A DNA stretch of 45,886 nt from a virus. Positions 38,919 to 45,886 of the stretch are shown in pieces. Made by a program: the position numbers and the translations under genes. Location: positions 1-45,886 of IMG/VR virus record IMGVR_UViG_3300031565_000078. One strand, given 5' to 3'. Positions within the stretch are counted from its first letter, which is position 1. The number at the start of each line of letters is the position of its first letter. Below the pieces are notes generated by a model. It made no database searches and was not told the origin of the DNA. It was given only the letters and a program-made list of their open reading frames with translations.

Positions 38919-38943
38919 CCGGGTCCGAATCCCGGCCCGCCAA
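38919..38943 (+). other. tRNA T-arm/acceptor-like sequence
   Basis: CCGGG, TCCGAAT loop, CCCGG, then CCCGCCA: a good T-arm followed by what looks like a 3' acceptor strand. No D-arm or matching 5' acceptor is found at normal distance. It may be a tRNA 3' fragment such as an attachment-site core, or a tRNA relic. The rest of 38781-38978 holds no gene. Confidence 0.4.
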
Positions 38944-38978
38944 CTGGTCGAGATTGGCAGAGTATGGGAGGGATTGAC

Positions 38979-39320
38979 GTGATCACGAAAGAGCAACTGG
39001 TGACAATGCTGGAGAGCCATGAGGAGGAGCTCAAGGCGAGCGTCCTCAAGGAGATTGAGCACAGCATCCTGCGGGACATTGAGTTGACGTTGCGACAGGA
39101 GATCGGAGCGGTCGTGAAGAAGTTCATGACCGAAGAGATCGCTGGTGAGGTCCGTGCCGTTCTGGTCGAGAACAAGCCAGTGCTCCTCGCCGCCGTAGTC
39201 GAGGCGGCCAACGCGATCGGCGAGCTCACGTCCCAGGCCCTTGTGGAGCAGGTCAAAGAGAGCCTGAAGTCAGGCTCGTACCATCGGCAGGGCATCCTCA
39301 AGGCACTCCTCGGCTTGTGA
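38979..39320 (+). CDS. Helical early protein, 113 aa
   Basis: GTG at 38979, 6 nt after GGGAGGG. Almost wholly helical and charged, with heptad-like stretches (ASVLKEIEHSILRDIELTL). Probably an oligomeric coiled coil. Function unknown. Confidence 0.6.
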   Translation: MITKEQLVTMLESHEEELKASVLKEIEHSILRDIELTLRQEIGAVVKKFMTEEIAGEVRAVLVENKPVLLAAVVEAANAIGELTSQALVEQVKESLKSGSYHRQGILKALLGL

Positions 39321-39451
39321 TAGTTTGGCGGCGCGGAGGACGACCAGGTGCTCGCCGCACCCGCCGCCACTGGCCTGAAGCGAATACTGCTGTGGAAAGT
39401 AATTGGTGGCGTCCTGACGAACGGCGCCACAGCACAGGCCACACCCAAAGC

Positions 39452-39505
39452 GCACCCGAAGGGGTGCAACCGGGCCGGGACTAGTGACGCTGGCGCCCGG
39501 CCCGG
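39452..39505 (+). repeat. GC-rich leader module, copy a
   Basis: Hairpin GCACCC-GAAG-GGGTGC (39452-39467), then a perfect 10-bp stem CCGGGCCGGG / CCCGGCCCGG (39470-39479 / 39496-39505). The 3' part GCTGGCGCCCGGCCCGG recurs at 40116-40132 and 40449-40465. It lies in the 205-nt gap before the gene at 39526. Confidence 0.65.
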
Positions 39506-39525
39506 AGAGAACAGGGAGGGTAAAC

Positions 39526-39723
39526 GTGTTGCACAAGATCACGAGCGAGTACGACGCGAACGAATCCTGGCTACATAACGCGATAGCGCGGGAAGGTCTG
39601 CGCTGGTTTCGGGCCGGCACGAAGTCGCCGCCGGCCCGCTTTGAGATGGGGCGAGCACAGGCCGCGCTGTGGCGTGCATGTAGCGACCTGGACGCTTTTC
39701 TCAGAAAGGAGGAGGGACGATGA
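39526..39723 (+). CDS. Small early protein, 65 aa
   Basis: GTG at 39526 after GGGAGGG. Helical (WLHNAIAREGLRWFRAGT, MGRAQAALWRACSDLDAFLR). Overlaps the next gene by 4 nt. No family recognised. Confidence 0.6.
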   Translation: MLHKITSEYDANESWLHNAIAREGLRWFRAGTKSPPARFEMGRAQAALWRACSDLDAFLRKEEGR

Positions 39724-39989
39724 ATGCTCCGTGGCTAATGGCTGTCGAGGAAGACTCGTACCGAGAGAGCGTGCGGCTACGGGAGGAGGTGGAGCGACTG
39801 GGAGTACGGGTGCGGCAGTTAGAGCACGCTCTGCGCGAGGCTGCGCGCAACGATGTTGTTTGGCGGGTTGGTGGGCCACCAAACATCGCTGGCACCTACT
39901 ATTGCCGGCGGTGTCTTGTTCCTGCCGGAAACCTGCACCGTTCGGGGTGTCTGTACGAGGTTTTGGGGGAGGAGGTTGGCGATGGCTGA
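39720..39989 (+). CDS. Coiled-coil plus zinc-finger-like protein, 89 aa
   Basis: ATG after AGGAGGAGGG. Coiled coil at residues about 15-45 (RLREEVERLGVRVRQLEHAL), then YYCRRCLVPAGNLHRSGC, a C-x2-C...H-x3-C metal site. Overlaps the next gene by 8 nt. Confidence 0.65.
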   Translation: MNAPWLMAVEEDSYRESVRLREEVERLGVRVRQLEHALREAARNDVVWRVGGPPNIAGTYYCRRCLVPAGNLHRSGCLYEVLGEEVGDG

Positions 39990-40419
39990 CGAGTATCGAT
40001 GCGAGACCTGCGCGCATTGGCGGGCACCGGTTAGGGGCAGCCGGCGCATGTGCCGCGTATATTGTCGTATGACCAGCTCCGTCCCCGAGTGTGAACACTA
40101 CACCCCTGCGGGTGCGCTGGCGCCCGGCCCGGATAGCAGGAGGAGGTTGACGATGAACAAGGGTGGCATCTATGTCCGGCGGTATATGCGAGAGGTTATC
40201 GAGGACCATCGTGACCCCCTCACTGGCGAGGTGAGCCTAAGCACTCTGGCCGAGGACGCCTGCCAACACGTTGACGGCTACGAGAATGACGACATCCCCG
40301 AGCGGTACTTTGAGTTGGCATTCGAGGTTGACGAGAGTGATCGTCGCCAGCGAAGCGGACAGATTGGCTCGGCGCTCGGGCATCTGATGCTGGGCCCGGA
40401 TGATTGCCTAAGAGGCTAG
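39982..40419 (+). CDS. CETC-type zinc protein read through into a second protein
   Basis: 145 codons without a stop. Residues 1-40 are a CETC module (YRCETCAHWRAPV ... CRVYC ... CEHY) shared with the genes at 42249 and 42568. Residues 41-57 are the translated GC-rich leader module. From ATG 40153, with AGGAGG 6 nt upstream, a second independent-looking protein of 88 residues begins (MNKGGIYVRRYMREVIEDH). Both a fusion and a separate internal product are possible; the internal ribosome site argues for the latter being made as well. Confidence 0.65.
   Translation: MADEYRCETCAHWRAPVRGSRRMCRVYCRMTSSVPECEHYTPAGALAPGPDSRRRLTMNKGGIYVRRYMREVIEDHRDPLTGEVSLSTLAEDACQHVDGYENDDIPERYFELAFEVDESDRRQRSGQIGSALGHLMLGPDDCLRG
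40101..40146 (+). repeat. GC-rich leader module, copy b (in frame)
   Basis: CACCC-CTGC-GGGTG hairpin (40101-40114) followed by GCTGGCGCCCGGCCCGG, ATAGCAGG and AGGAGG. Nearly identical to copy c in its 3' half, but here it lies inside an open frame and joins two proteins. Confidence 0.65.
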
Positions 40420-40422
40420 TGA

Positions 40423-40478
40423 CACCCCTTCGGGTGCACCATGGGTGCGCTGGCGCCCGGCCCGGATAGCAGGAGGAG
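40423..40478 (+). repeat. GC-rich leader module, copy c
   Basis: CACCC-CTTC-GGGTG hairpin (40423-40436), CACC-ATG-GGTG hairpin (40437-40447), then GCTGGCGCCCGGCCCGG, ATAGCAGG and the ribosome site. Intergenic; supplies the translation start region of the next gene. Confidence 0.65.
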
Positions 40479-40483
40479 GGAGA

Positions 40484-40666
40484 ATGAGTACACGGAATGT
40501 CTGGGCGGTGGTGTATGGTAACTACGGTCCTCCAGAAGTACATAGTTTGTGGGAAACTGAGGAACTAGCGCAGAAACGAGCTGACATGTTGGGCAGTCCG
40601 TGGCGGCCAGAGCAGTGGGTCGTGGGGGGAGAGGATGAGGGGAAGCATGGACGCGAAAACTGTTGA
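40484..40666 (+). CDS. Small early protein, 60 aa
   Basis: ATG after AGGAGGAGGG. VWAVVYGNYGPPEVHSLW then WETEELAQKRADMLG: a small alpha/beta protein. No family recognised. Overlaps the next gene by 20 nt. Confidence 0.6.
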   Translation: MSTRNVWAVVYGNYGPPEVHSLWETEELAQKRADMLGSPWRPEQWVVGGEDEGKHGRENC

Positions 40667-40883
40667 GGCACCGACGGTCAAGGAAATCGTGGCCGAGTAC
40701 CTGAAGGCGCACGGCTACGACGGCTTGTATGCCGATGACTGCGGCTGTCTATTGGAGGATGACCTCATGCCCTGTGGCCTGGAGCGGATAGACGGTTGCC
40801 GGCCCGGCTATAAGCGGCCGTGTACCTGCGGCGCGGGGTGCGACTGGCGCGTTGGCCCGGAGAAGCAGGAGGAGGAAACGTGA
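40647..40883 (+). CDS. Conserved Cys-rich phage protein, 78 aa
   Basis: ATG at 40647 after GAGGGG. VKEIVAEYLKAHGYDGLY then DCGCLLEDDLMPCG, CRPGYKRPCTCGAGCDW. This helix plus Cys-rich C-terminus is a common small phage protein of unknown function; several Cys could bind zinc. GTG of the next gene overlaps the stop by 4 nt. Confidence 0.7.
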   Translation: MDAKTVEAPTVKEIVAEYLKAHGYDGLYADDCGCLLEDDLMPCGLERIDGCRPGYKRPCTCGAGCDWRVGPEKQEEET

Positions 40884-41239
40884 GCGTTGAAGAGCAGATG
40901 ACTCGGCGAATAAAGTTAGAGGCAATTCAGGAGCACGCAGCCGAAGTCGCTGAGCGCTGGCCGTTCTGTTGCGTCCTGACATTGACGGTAGTCAACTACT
41001 ACCATGAAGACGTTCCCTGGCTGCTTGGGGAGGTGGAGCGGCTGACGGCGGAGTGCGTGACCGCTCGCACGGTCTACGTGGTCCTGGACCGTGATTGGGG
41101 CGAGACCCCTGCCATGATTTCGATCCATACTACCCTGGCAGGCGGCGTGGCGGCGGCAGCCAAGTACAACCGAAAGACGGGCGACCACTTCGACATCGAA
41201 GAGCGCACAGTCGACGGCGAGGAGGCCGGCGATGAGTGA
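40880..41239 (+). CDS. Early protein, 119 aa, paralogue of 41732 gene
   Basis: GTG at 40880 after AGGAGGAGG. Its first 60 residues match the N-terminus of the 41732 gene (AEVAERWPFCC ... YYHEDVPWLLGEVERL). The C-terminal half differs. The end sequence GAGGCCGGCGATGAGTGA, which carries the start of the next gene, also recurs after the 41732 gene. Function unknown. Confidence 0.65.
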   Translation: MSVEEQMTRRIKLEAIQEHAAEVAERWPFCCVLTLTVVNYYHEDVPWLLGEVERLTAECVTARTVYVVLDRDWGETPAMISIHTTLAGGVAAAAKYNRKTGDHFDIEERTVDGEEAGDE

Positions 41240-41735
41240 CTATCCCATCGACTTTTCTGGTCCGATGGTGCGGGCCATCCTCGCCGGCACCAAGACACAG
41301 ACGCGGCGGGTGGTAAAGCCACAGCCACGCCAGATCAACGATGATTTTGACGGCACGTGGGAATGGAAGCTACCAGGAAGATACCACGATGATCTGGTCA
41401 TGGGAACGATTCTGCGCGACGCCTGCCCCTACGGCCAGCCTGGCGACAAGTTGTTGGTCAGACAGGCACCGGGGGCCAGCCGCCTGACGCTGGGGGTCAC
41501 TGGCCTCTGCGTAGAGCGCGTGCAGGAGATCACCCCCGAGGACGCCAAGGCGGAGGGCGTAGTGCCGATGCGCCTCTACAGCGACGTGATGCGTGCCGGT
41601 CACCAGTTCGACGAGCACTTGTGCGCATTCCACGACCTGTGGGACCGGCTCTACGCCAAGAAGGGCTGCGGCTGGTATGAGAACCCATTTGTCTGGGCCA
41701 TCACGTTTCGAGTGGTAAAGGGGGAGGGGAGATGA
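41232..41735 (+). CDS. ASCH-domain-like phage protein
   Basis: 167 residues. IDFSGPMVRAILAGTKTQTR RVVKPQP at the start, GDKLLVRQA, a core with CVERVQEITPEDAKAEGV, and FHDLWDRLYAKKGCGWYENP at the end. This is the widespread phage ASCH/PUA-like family, thought to bind RNA. Overlaps both neighbours by 4-8 nt. Confidence 0.82.
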   Translation: MSDYPIDFSGPMVRAILAGTKTQTRRVVKPQPRQINDDFDGTWEWKLPGRYHDDLVMGTILRDACPYGQPGDKLLVRQAPGASRLTLGVTGLCVERVQEITPEDAKAEGVVPMRLYSDVMRAGHQFDEHLCAFHDLWDRLYAKKGCGWYENPFVWAITFRVVKGEGR

Positions 41736-42256
41736 CTGACAGAGATAGGTTGGCTGAGGTTACAGCGCACAGCTCTGAGGTCGAGAGGCAATGGCCCTTC
41801 AGCCGCTTCTCGCCCACGGAGATAGCTGGCTACTACCATACTGACGTGCCATGGCTGCTCGTCAAAGTATGGTGCTTACGGGTCGAAGTAGACCGGCTGA
41901 CTGGGCTGCTAGAGGGCCTGACGCCAGGTGGCAGCGAGTTTCACGACAATGCGAGCCGGTGCGCGGAGTTCGCCAGGGACATGATGAATGGCGCCGCCAA
42001 GCAGGTATTGCTTCGCAAGGCGGCGGAGGCCGAGGTCGTGCGACTGACGGCAGCGTTGCCCGACGAGAAGGCGCGCCTCGAAGTCGCCGTGGTAGAAGCG
42101 GCATTGGCAGAGCGTGAGGCGAACCTTAGGCGGCACCCAGGCAGCGACGACGTGGCCCACTATGCCGCTAACGCGGTATGGTATAAGGCGAGCGATGCCT
42201 TTCACGACGCCGTGGCAGCACTGGTTGCATCCCGCGAGGAGGCCAGCGATGAGTGA
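41732..42256 (+). CDS. Early protein, 174 aa, with shared N-terminal module
   Basis: ATG after GGGGAGGGGAG. N-terminal 60 residues paralogous to the 40880 gene (RQWPFSRFSP, YYHTDVPWLL). The rest is a long helical region (AEAEVVRLTAALPDEKARLE). Overlaps the next gene by 8 nt. Confidence 0.65.
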   Translation: MTDRDRLAEVTAHSSEVERQWPFSRFSPTEIAGYYHTDVPWLLVKVWCLRVEVDRLTGLLEGLTPGGSEFHDNASRCAEFARDMMNGAAKQVLLRKAAEAEVVRLTAALPDEKARLEVAVVEAALAEREANLRRHPGSDDVAHYAANAVWYKASDAFHDAVAALVASREEASDE

Positions 42257-42575
42257 CGAGCATCGGTGCGAGACGTGTGCGGGGTGGCAGCCGCCGGTTA
42301 GGCACTGGGGGCGTTGGTGTGTCGTCTTGCGTCACCACACCGGACCGATCGACACGTGTGACCACTACGAGGAGGCGGACGTACAGTTCACCTGCGAGAC
42401 GTGCGCACATTGGGGTACGACGTTAGGTCTAACGCCGAGGCGTGTGTGTGACCTACCGATACCCTCGCCTGCGCCTGACGATACGTGTGAGTTCTACAGG
42501 GAGGCCGTCCCGTTCACCGCCAACGCGGTGGGCAGCGACGCGGAGCTGGCCGCAAAGGGGGCCAACGATGGATGA
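42249..42575 (+). CDS. Double CETC zinc protein, 108 aa
   Basis: ATG at 42249, overlapping the upstream stop. Two tandem CETC units: HRCETCAGWQPPV ... CVV ... CDHYEE and FTCETCAHWGTT ... CDL ... CEFYRE. Each unit has four Cys suited to one zinc. Related to 39982 and 42568. Role unknown; likely protein or nucleic-acid contacts. Confidence 0.7.
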   Translation: MSDEHRCETCAGWQPPVRHWGRWCVVLRHHTGPIDTCDHYEEADVQFTCETCAHWGTTLGLTPRRVCDLPIPSPAPDDTCEFYREAVPFTANAVGSDAELAAKGANDG

Positions 42576-42792
42576 GTGTCGGTGCGAGACATGCGAGCAC
42601 TGGACGTTTGAGTCCACGCACGTTATCCATGCTAGTCGAGAGATAGTGATCCGCATTGGGCATTGCCATAGACACACTGATCGGTATGGCGATCATATCA
42701 CACGGTCAGACTCGACATGTAGAGTCTGGGTTGAAAGACTAGCGGCTACTGACGCTGTGCACACTTGTCAACGTGACCGCTCCGTGTTATAA
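42568..42792 (+). CDS. CETC zinc protein, 74 aa
   Basis: ATG at 42568, overlapping the upstream stop by 8 nt. CRCETCEHWTF, then GHCHRH and STCRVW form one Cys/His site. Its 3' end contains the next promoter. Confidence 0.65.
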   Translation: MDECRCETCEHWTFESTHVIHASREIVIRIGHCHRHTDRYGDHITRSDSTCRVWVERLAATDAVHTCQRDRSVL

Positions 42793-42793
42793 T
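42765..42793 (+). promoter_or_regulatory. Near-consensus sigma70 promoter
   Basis: TTGTCA (42765-42770), 17 nt, TATAAT (42788-42793), inside the end of the preceding gene and 19 nt before the HTH gene's ATG. That gene has its own ribosome site (GGTGGAGGTGA). Confidence 0.85.
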
Positions 42794-42811
42794 ATCAGGT
42801 GGAGGTGAGAT

Positions 42812-43222
42812 ATGATTCTGATAGACGGGGAGGAACACTACACGCGGCCAGAAGCCGCATGCTACTTGGGCGCGCCTCTCGGGACGTTCGTGAAGTTCGC
42901 CTACACTCACGCACATCTGTTCGGGGACGCGCGCATCGGCAGCGCGCACCTGTACGGGCGCTCCGCGCTGGACCGTGTGCGCGGGCGGTTCGGGCAATTC
43001 AATGCCCGCCGCTACGTGATCGGAGGGCGTCGCATGTTGACTGGTGCCCAGGCCGCGCGAATGCTGGGCATCAGTCGGCAAGCGTTCAGCCTGCACGTCA
43101 AGGCCGAGAAGATTGTCGGCTCTGGCTATCGTTACTCACGAGCTGGGCGCCCACTGTACGACGCCGAGGCGGTGCGGGATCTCGGCGTCAGACTGGGGAG
43201 GATCGGCAAGGAAAGCGACTAG
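42812..43222 (+). CDS. DNA-binding protein with two HTH units
   Basis: 136 residues, first gene of its own promoter. Two MerR/excisionase-like winged-helix units: YTRPEAACYLGAPLGTFVKF and LTGAQAARMLGISRQAFSLH, the second followed by GYRYSRAGRPLYDAEAVRDL. A regulator of the early or replication genes is likely; direction of control is not visible. Confidence 0.75.
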   Translation: MILIDGEEHYTRPEAACYLGAPLGTFVKFAYTHAHLFGDARIGSAHLYGRSALDRVRGRFGQFNARRYVIGGRRMLTGAQAARMLGISRQAFSLHVKAEKIVGSGYRYSRAGRPLYDAEAVRDLGVRLGRIGKESD

Positions 43223-43242
43223 ACAGACGGAGGGGGAATAAC

Positions 43243-43533
43243 ATGCAAGGTGATTCTGATTTTGCCACGATATGTCTGCGTGCTAATGCAGAGGAGGCAG
43301 AAAGCCTGCTACTATTGCATGCCCTTTTGACCCGCTTCTCTAGTGACTTAAGTTCTCTGGCAACATTCAAAGATCTTTTTGGTTTCCTAACGCACTGGTG
43401 TGAGATGACAGAGGGCGCGCTGCAATTTCAAGATTATGGCATTCCTGAGACTGCCCACACGGAATTGCGAGCAGCTATTAACCATCTGCAGCAGGCAGCG
43501 GAATACAGTAAGAAGGTGATGAATGCGCGCTGA
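43243..43533 (+). CDS. Helical hypothetical protein, 96 aa
   Basis: ATG after AGGGGG. Helical (EEAESLLLLHALLTRFSSDL, TELRAAINHLQQAAEYSKK). More AT-rich than its neighbours, suggesting recent arrival. Overlaps the next gene by 11 nt. Confidence 0.6.
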   Translation: MQGDSDFATICLRANAEEAESLLLLHALLTRFSSDLSSLATFKDLFGFLTHWCEMTEGALQFQDYGIPETAHTELRAAINHLQQAAEYSKKVMNAR

Positions 43534-43915
43534 AAGGCGATGTTCATGGTGTGAGAAAGAGGGCGGACGCTCGTTCATGGGATGGACCGACACGACGGAC
43601 GGTGCTTCATCCCATGGGATTTGTAAATACCACAAACTTGTCTTCGAGCGAGAGATGGGTGATGCTCCGCCTCCGCCCTTTGTCGAGGGGCTTGAGGCTG
43701 TGGTATGGGAGAAGATGGAGCGGGGGTATCATGTACCTCTTTGGACGAGTTTCATGCTGAATCTGTCACCCAAAGACCGCCCATCCTATCTGCGCTGGCT
43801 GGTGCTGACGTGGCAATGGGACATAGACGGCGAGGCCGTGAACTGGGAAGCCCTTGCCAGCACTCTCTGTATCGGGTATACTGTAGGCGGACCCAGGGTG
43901 GCGGCTGGGGCGTAG
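43523..43915 (+). CDS. Zinc-binding domain protein, 130 aa
   Basis: ATG at 43523. N-terminal CSWCEKEGG and SHGICKYHK, the small C-x2-C...HG-x-C domain found in phage and environmental proteins. The C-terminal part is helical and Trp-rich (YLRWLVLTWQWDID). Function unknown. Confidence 0.65.
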   Translation: MRAERRCSWCEKEGGRSFMGWTDTTDGASSHGICKYHKLVFEREMGDAPPPPFVEGLEAVVWEKMERGYHVPLWTSFMLNLSPKDRPSYLRWLVLTWQWDIDGEAVNWEALASTLCIGYTVGGPRVAAGA

Positions 43916-43929
43916 ACAGCAGGTGAGTT

Positions 43930-44034
43930 ACACCGCTTCTGGTGTACCATGGGTAGGGCCCCTGTCCAGGGGGCTGGGGATGGTGGTCGTCGTCCTCGCC
44001 AGACGGCACCACCTGCGCCATCATCCTCAGCCCC
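43930..44034 (+). promoter_or_regulatory. Highly structured leader of the helicase gene
   Basis: Module d: ACACC-GCTTCT-GGTGT (43930-43945) and TACC-ATG-GGTA (43945-43955), related to module c with compensating changes. Then a 17-bp stem, 43970-43986 with 44018-44034, perfect if two G-U pairs are allowed, with an alternative inner stem GGTGGT/ACCACC. No gene fits in 43916-44089. It suggests RNA-level control of helicase expression. Confidence 0.65.
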
Positions 44035-44089
44035 GTGAGCAGGGGTCACGTCGTCTCTCGCAGCCGTCACTACAGGAGTCCTTCCGCCA

Positions 44090-45886
44090 ATGGTGGACTC
44101 GTCCTCGGACGCACTATCGCGTTTTCTTGCCGACCTCGACGCCGAGCGCGCTCAGGCCGCATCACAGCCTGCGCGCGATGAACCCGAGTGGCTGCGCGGT
44201 ATTGAGCGGCACTTGCAAGTTGTGGCGCCTCCACTGGCCCGTGAGATGGAGCGGCTGACGGTCCAGCAGGCGCGGGCTCGTATTCGCTCTGGCATACGGG
44301 ACTACCTGGCCGAGGAGAATGCGGGCGAGATGCTGCTCGTGCAGGCGGTGGCCGGGGTTGGCAAAACGACGATAGCCGTCCAAACGTGCGAAGAGATGGT
44401 CGAGAAAAGTCGTGCCAGGGTGCTGTACGCGGGCCCTCGGCACGACTTTTTCGTGGACCTGATGGCCATCGCTCGCCATCCCGACTGGTGGTACGAATGG
44501 CTTCCGCGTCGGGATGAGACGGATGACCATCCGGCGAACTGCCAGCACTTTGCGGCCATGAACACCTGGCTGGCCAAGGGCTACAGGGCGATGGACTTTT
44601 GCCAGCGCGTGTGCGGCTGGGACTATGTGGGGCGGTACTGCGGGTATCACGCCCAGCGCAAGCGGGCGGAACCGATCATCTACGGGATGCACGAGCACGT
44701 CGTACTTGGCCATCCGTTCGCGTTCGGCGTGGTGGTGGGCGATGAATCGCCGATCACGAAAGTTTGCCAGGAGTGGAACATCCCGGCCGCCAACGTCATG
44801 ATCCCGGGGCTCGATCCTGATGATCGATTGACGCACATCCTCCACGAGCTGCACGCTTTGGCCAGTCAGGGGACCACGGTGCGGACGGATGCCTTGATCA
44901 CGCTGCTGGGCGGGGCCGAGGCGGTGGCGAGCGCGTGCGAGGAGACGGCGATTCCACTGGATCCTCAGTTCGTGATCCCGGACATCCATGTTGCGGCGGA
45001 CGTGGAGCGGGTGCCCTACCTGCATCTATTTCCGCTGGTGACTTTGCTCAAGCGAGCGGCTGGCGTGCTCGTGCGCGGTGGCCAGCCGGCGGACAGGTTG
45101 CGGCTGGTGGGGGGTTCGCTACAGATGCTGCTCCGGCGGCGGTTGAACGAGCGCCTGCCAACGCGGATGGTGTGGCTGGATGCCACGGCGAACGCGCGAC
45201 TATACAGCGCGGCGTTCCAGCGAAAGGTGCGCGTGCTGGACGCGCAAGTGCGGCTGCGCGGACAGGTGATCCAGGTATACGATCGGGCCAATGGGAAAGC
45301 CTCGTTGCTCGAAAAGGACGGCACACAGACGCACCAGGTAGGGCAGGCGGGCGTCCTGATAGGCGAGATCGTGAAACGGCAGGGCTATACCAGGCCGGCG
45401 GTGATTACGTTCCTCGGCTGTCAGGACGCGATGGGAATCGAGGAGGTAGGGCACTTTTACGCGGCGCGCGGCACGAACCAGTACGAGGGGTGCGACGCGC
45501 TGTTCGTGGTGGGGACGCCAATGCCGCCACCTGGCAAATTGTTGGACCAAGCGCGGATGGTGTTCTGGGAGCGGGACTTGGAGTTTGTTGCGCCATGGAT
45601 CACGCAACTCAAGCAGTACCGGTACGTTGATCCGGACGATGGGCAGGGGCGGGCCTATCCCGTGGCGGGGTACTGGGACGATCCTGACCTGAGCGCGATA
45701 TTGTGGAGCATGAGAGAGGCGGAGATCATTCAGACGGCACATCGGGTGAGGCCCATCAACGTGGCGTGCGATGTGTGGTTACTGACGAACATCCCGCTGG
45801 ACGAGTTGCCGCCGGATCAGCTAGTGAGCATGCGCGACTGCATGGGGGCGCCGCTGGGCGTCAACATATTTCTCTGGCAGCGATTC
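44090..45886 (+). CDS. Superfamily 2 helicase with possible Fe-S cluster (3' end outside window)
   Basis: 599 codons to the window edge, no stop; ATG 44090 with CAGGAG 11 nt upstream. Walker A AVAGVGKTT (86-94), Walker B VVVGDESP (D218-E219), motif III-like WLDATAN (D364), and motif VI-like QTAHRVRP from Q548. Between motifs I and II are four Cys, C151, C171, C175 and C184, spaced as in the Fe-S domains of XPD/DinG helicases. A replication or recombination helicase starting the DNA-metabolism module is likely. The family assignment is by motif only. Confidence 0.8.
   Translation, partial: MVDSSSDALSRFLADLDAERAQAASQPARDEPEWLRGIERHLQVVAPPLAREMERLTVQQARARIRSGIRDYLAEENAGEMLLVQAVAGVGKTTIAVQTCEEMVEKSRARVLYAGPRHDFFVDLMAIARHPDWWYEWLPRRDETDDHPANCQHFAAMNTWLAKGYRAMDFCQRVCGWDYVGRYCGYHAQRKRAEPIIYGMHEHVVLGHPFAFGVVVGDESPITKVCQEWNIPAANVMIPGLDPDDRLTHILHELHALASQGTTVRTDALITLLGGAEAVASACEETAIPLDPQFVIPDIHVAADVERVPYLHLFPLVTLLKRAAGVLVRGGQPADRLRLVGGSLQMLLRRRLNERLPTRMVWLDATANARLYSAAFQRKVRVLDAQVRLRGQVIQVYDRANGKASLLEKDGTQTHQVGQAGVLIGEIVKRQGYTRPAVITFLGCQDAMGIEEVGHFYAARGTNQYEGCDALFVVGTPMPPPGKLLDQARMVFWERDLEFVAPWITQLKQYRYVDPDDGQGRAYPVAGYWDDPDLSAILWSMREAEIIQTAHRVRPINVACDVWLLTNIPLDELPPDQLVSMRDCMGAPLGVNIFLWQRF

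Noticed and set aside
38821-38943. Complete tRNA-Pro (GGG)
   Set aside because: A GCGCG-GTGGGAA-CGCGC hairpin looks like an anticodon arm, but it lies 81 nt before the T-arm and no D-arm or matching acceptor is present.
39452-39505. HDV-like or twister ribozyme in the GC-rich modules
   Set aside because: GCTGGCGCCCGG recalls part of an HDV fold, but the nested double pseudoknot and other required strands cannot be drawn in any copy.
1-45886. CRISPR array, rRNA genes, insertion sequence with transposase
   Set aside because: No regularly spaced repeats, no rRNA-like stretches and no transposase motif were found.

Overview
This window is a large piece of a tailed-phage (siphovirus) genome or prophage. 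Every convincing gene but one reads on the + strand, genes are packed with 1-20 nt gaps or ATGA/GTGA overlaps, and ribosome binding sites are strong AGGAGG types. Base composition is GC-rich. Promoters are of the sigma70 kind (TTGACA, 17 nt, TATAAT). The host cannot be named from the sequence; a GC-rich bacterium is all I can support. No integrase, repressor or host flank is visible, so temperate or lytic life is not decided.

Layout. 1-9.0 kb holds a candidate small terminase gene, the large terminase, small unknowns, an orphan HigA-like HTH gene, the portal protein (split by a LAGLIDADG-type intein) and a MuF-like head protein (split by a second intein). 9.0-13.7 kb holds the head protease/scaffold, two paralogous small virion proteins and the major capsid protein. 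13.7-23.4 kb holds two beta-helix proteins, connector and tail-completion genes, a probable major tail protein carrying an Asp-box propeller, tail chaperone genes and the tape measure. 23.4-33.7 kb holds distal tail proteins, a second Asp-box protein, a collagen-like fibre, a glycosyltransferase-methyltransferase fusion, an M23 lysin, an HNH-AP2 endonuclease, a GH-A glycoside hydrolase and two holin-like membrane proteins, closed by a terminator at 33.73 kb. 33.8-44 kb is the presumed early region: small, mostly unknown genes behind consensus promoters. From 44.09 kb a helicase runs off the window.

Two things stand out. First, the early operon between 34.0 and 35.5 kb carries four copies of a type II hammerhead ribozyme fold, each starting at or within 3 nt of a stop codon (or in the leader) and ending just before the next ribosome binding site. 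One copy has the full canonical core, two have a U-A pair in place of A15.1-U16.1, and one has a damaged core. A loop I pseudoknot is possible in all four. The array looks built to cut the polycistronic early mRNA into single-gene pieces. Second, the intein in the MuF-like gene has no endonuclease domain that I recognise in its own frame. Instead a complete-looking Vsr-like (EDxHD-type) homing endonuclease gene lies inside it on the opposite strand, codon-in-register with the intein.

Other unexplained structure: a 57-nt tandem RNA-like repeat with compensatory changes next to an RNA-ligase-like gene stub, a consensus promoter followed at once by a terminator (about a 60-nt RNA), GC-rich leader modules repeated before early genes, a large AT-rich palindrome, and a long leader hairpin before the helicase. 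At least three homing-endonuclease families (LAGLIDADG, Vsr-like, HNH-AP2) sit in conserved virion or lysis genes, as expected of an old, heavily invaded phage lineage.
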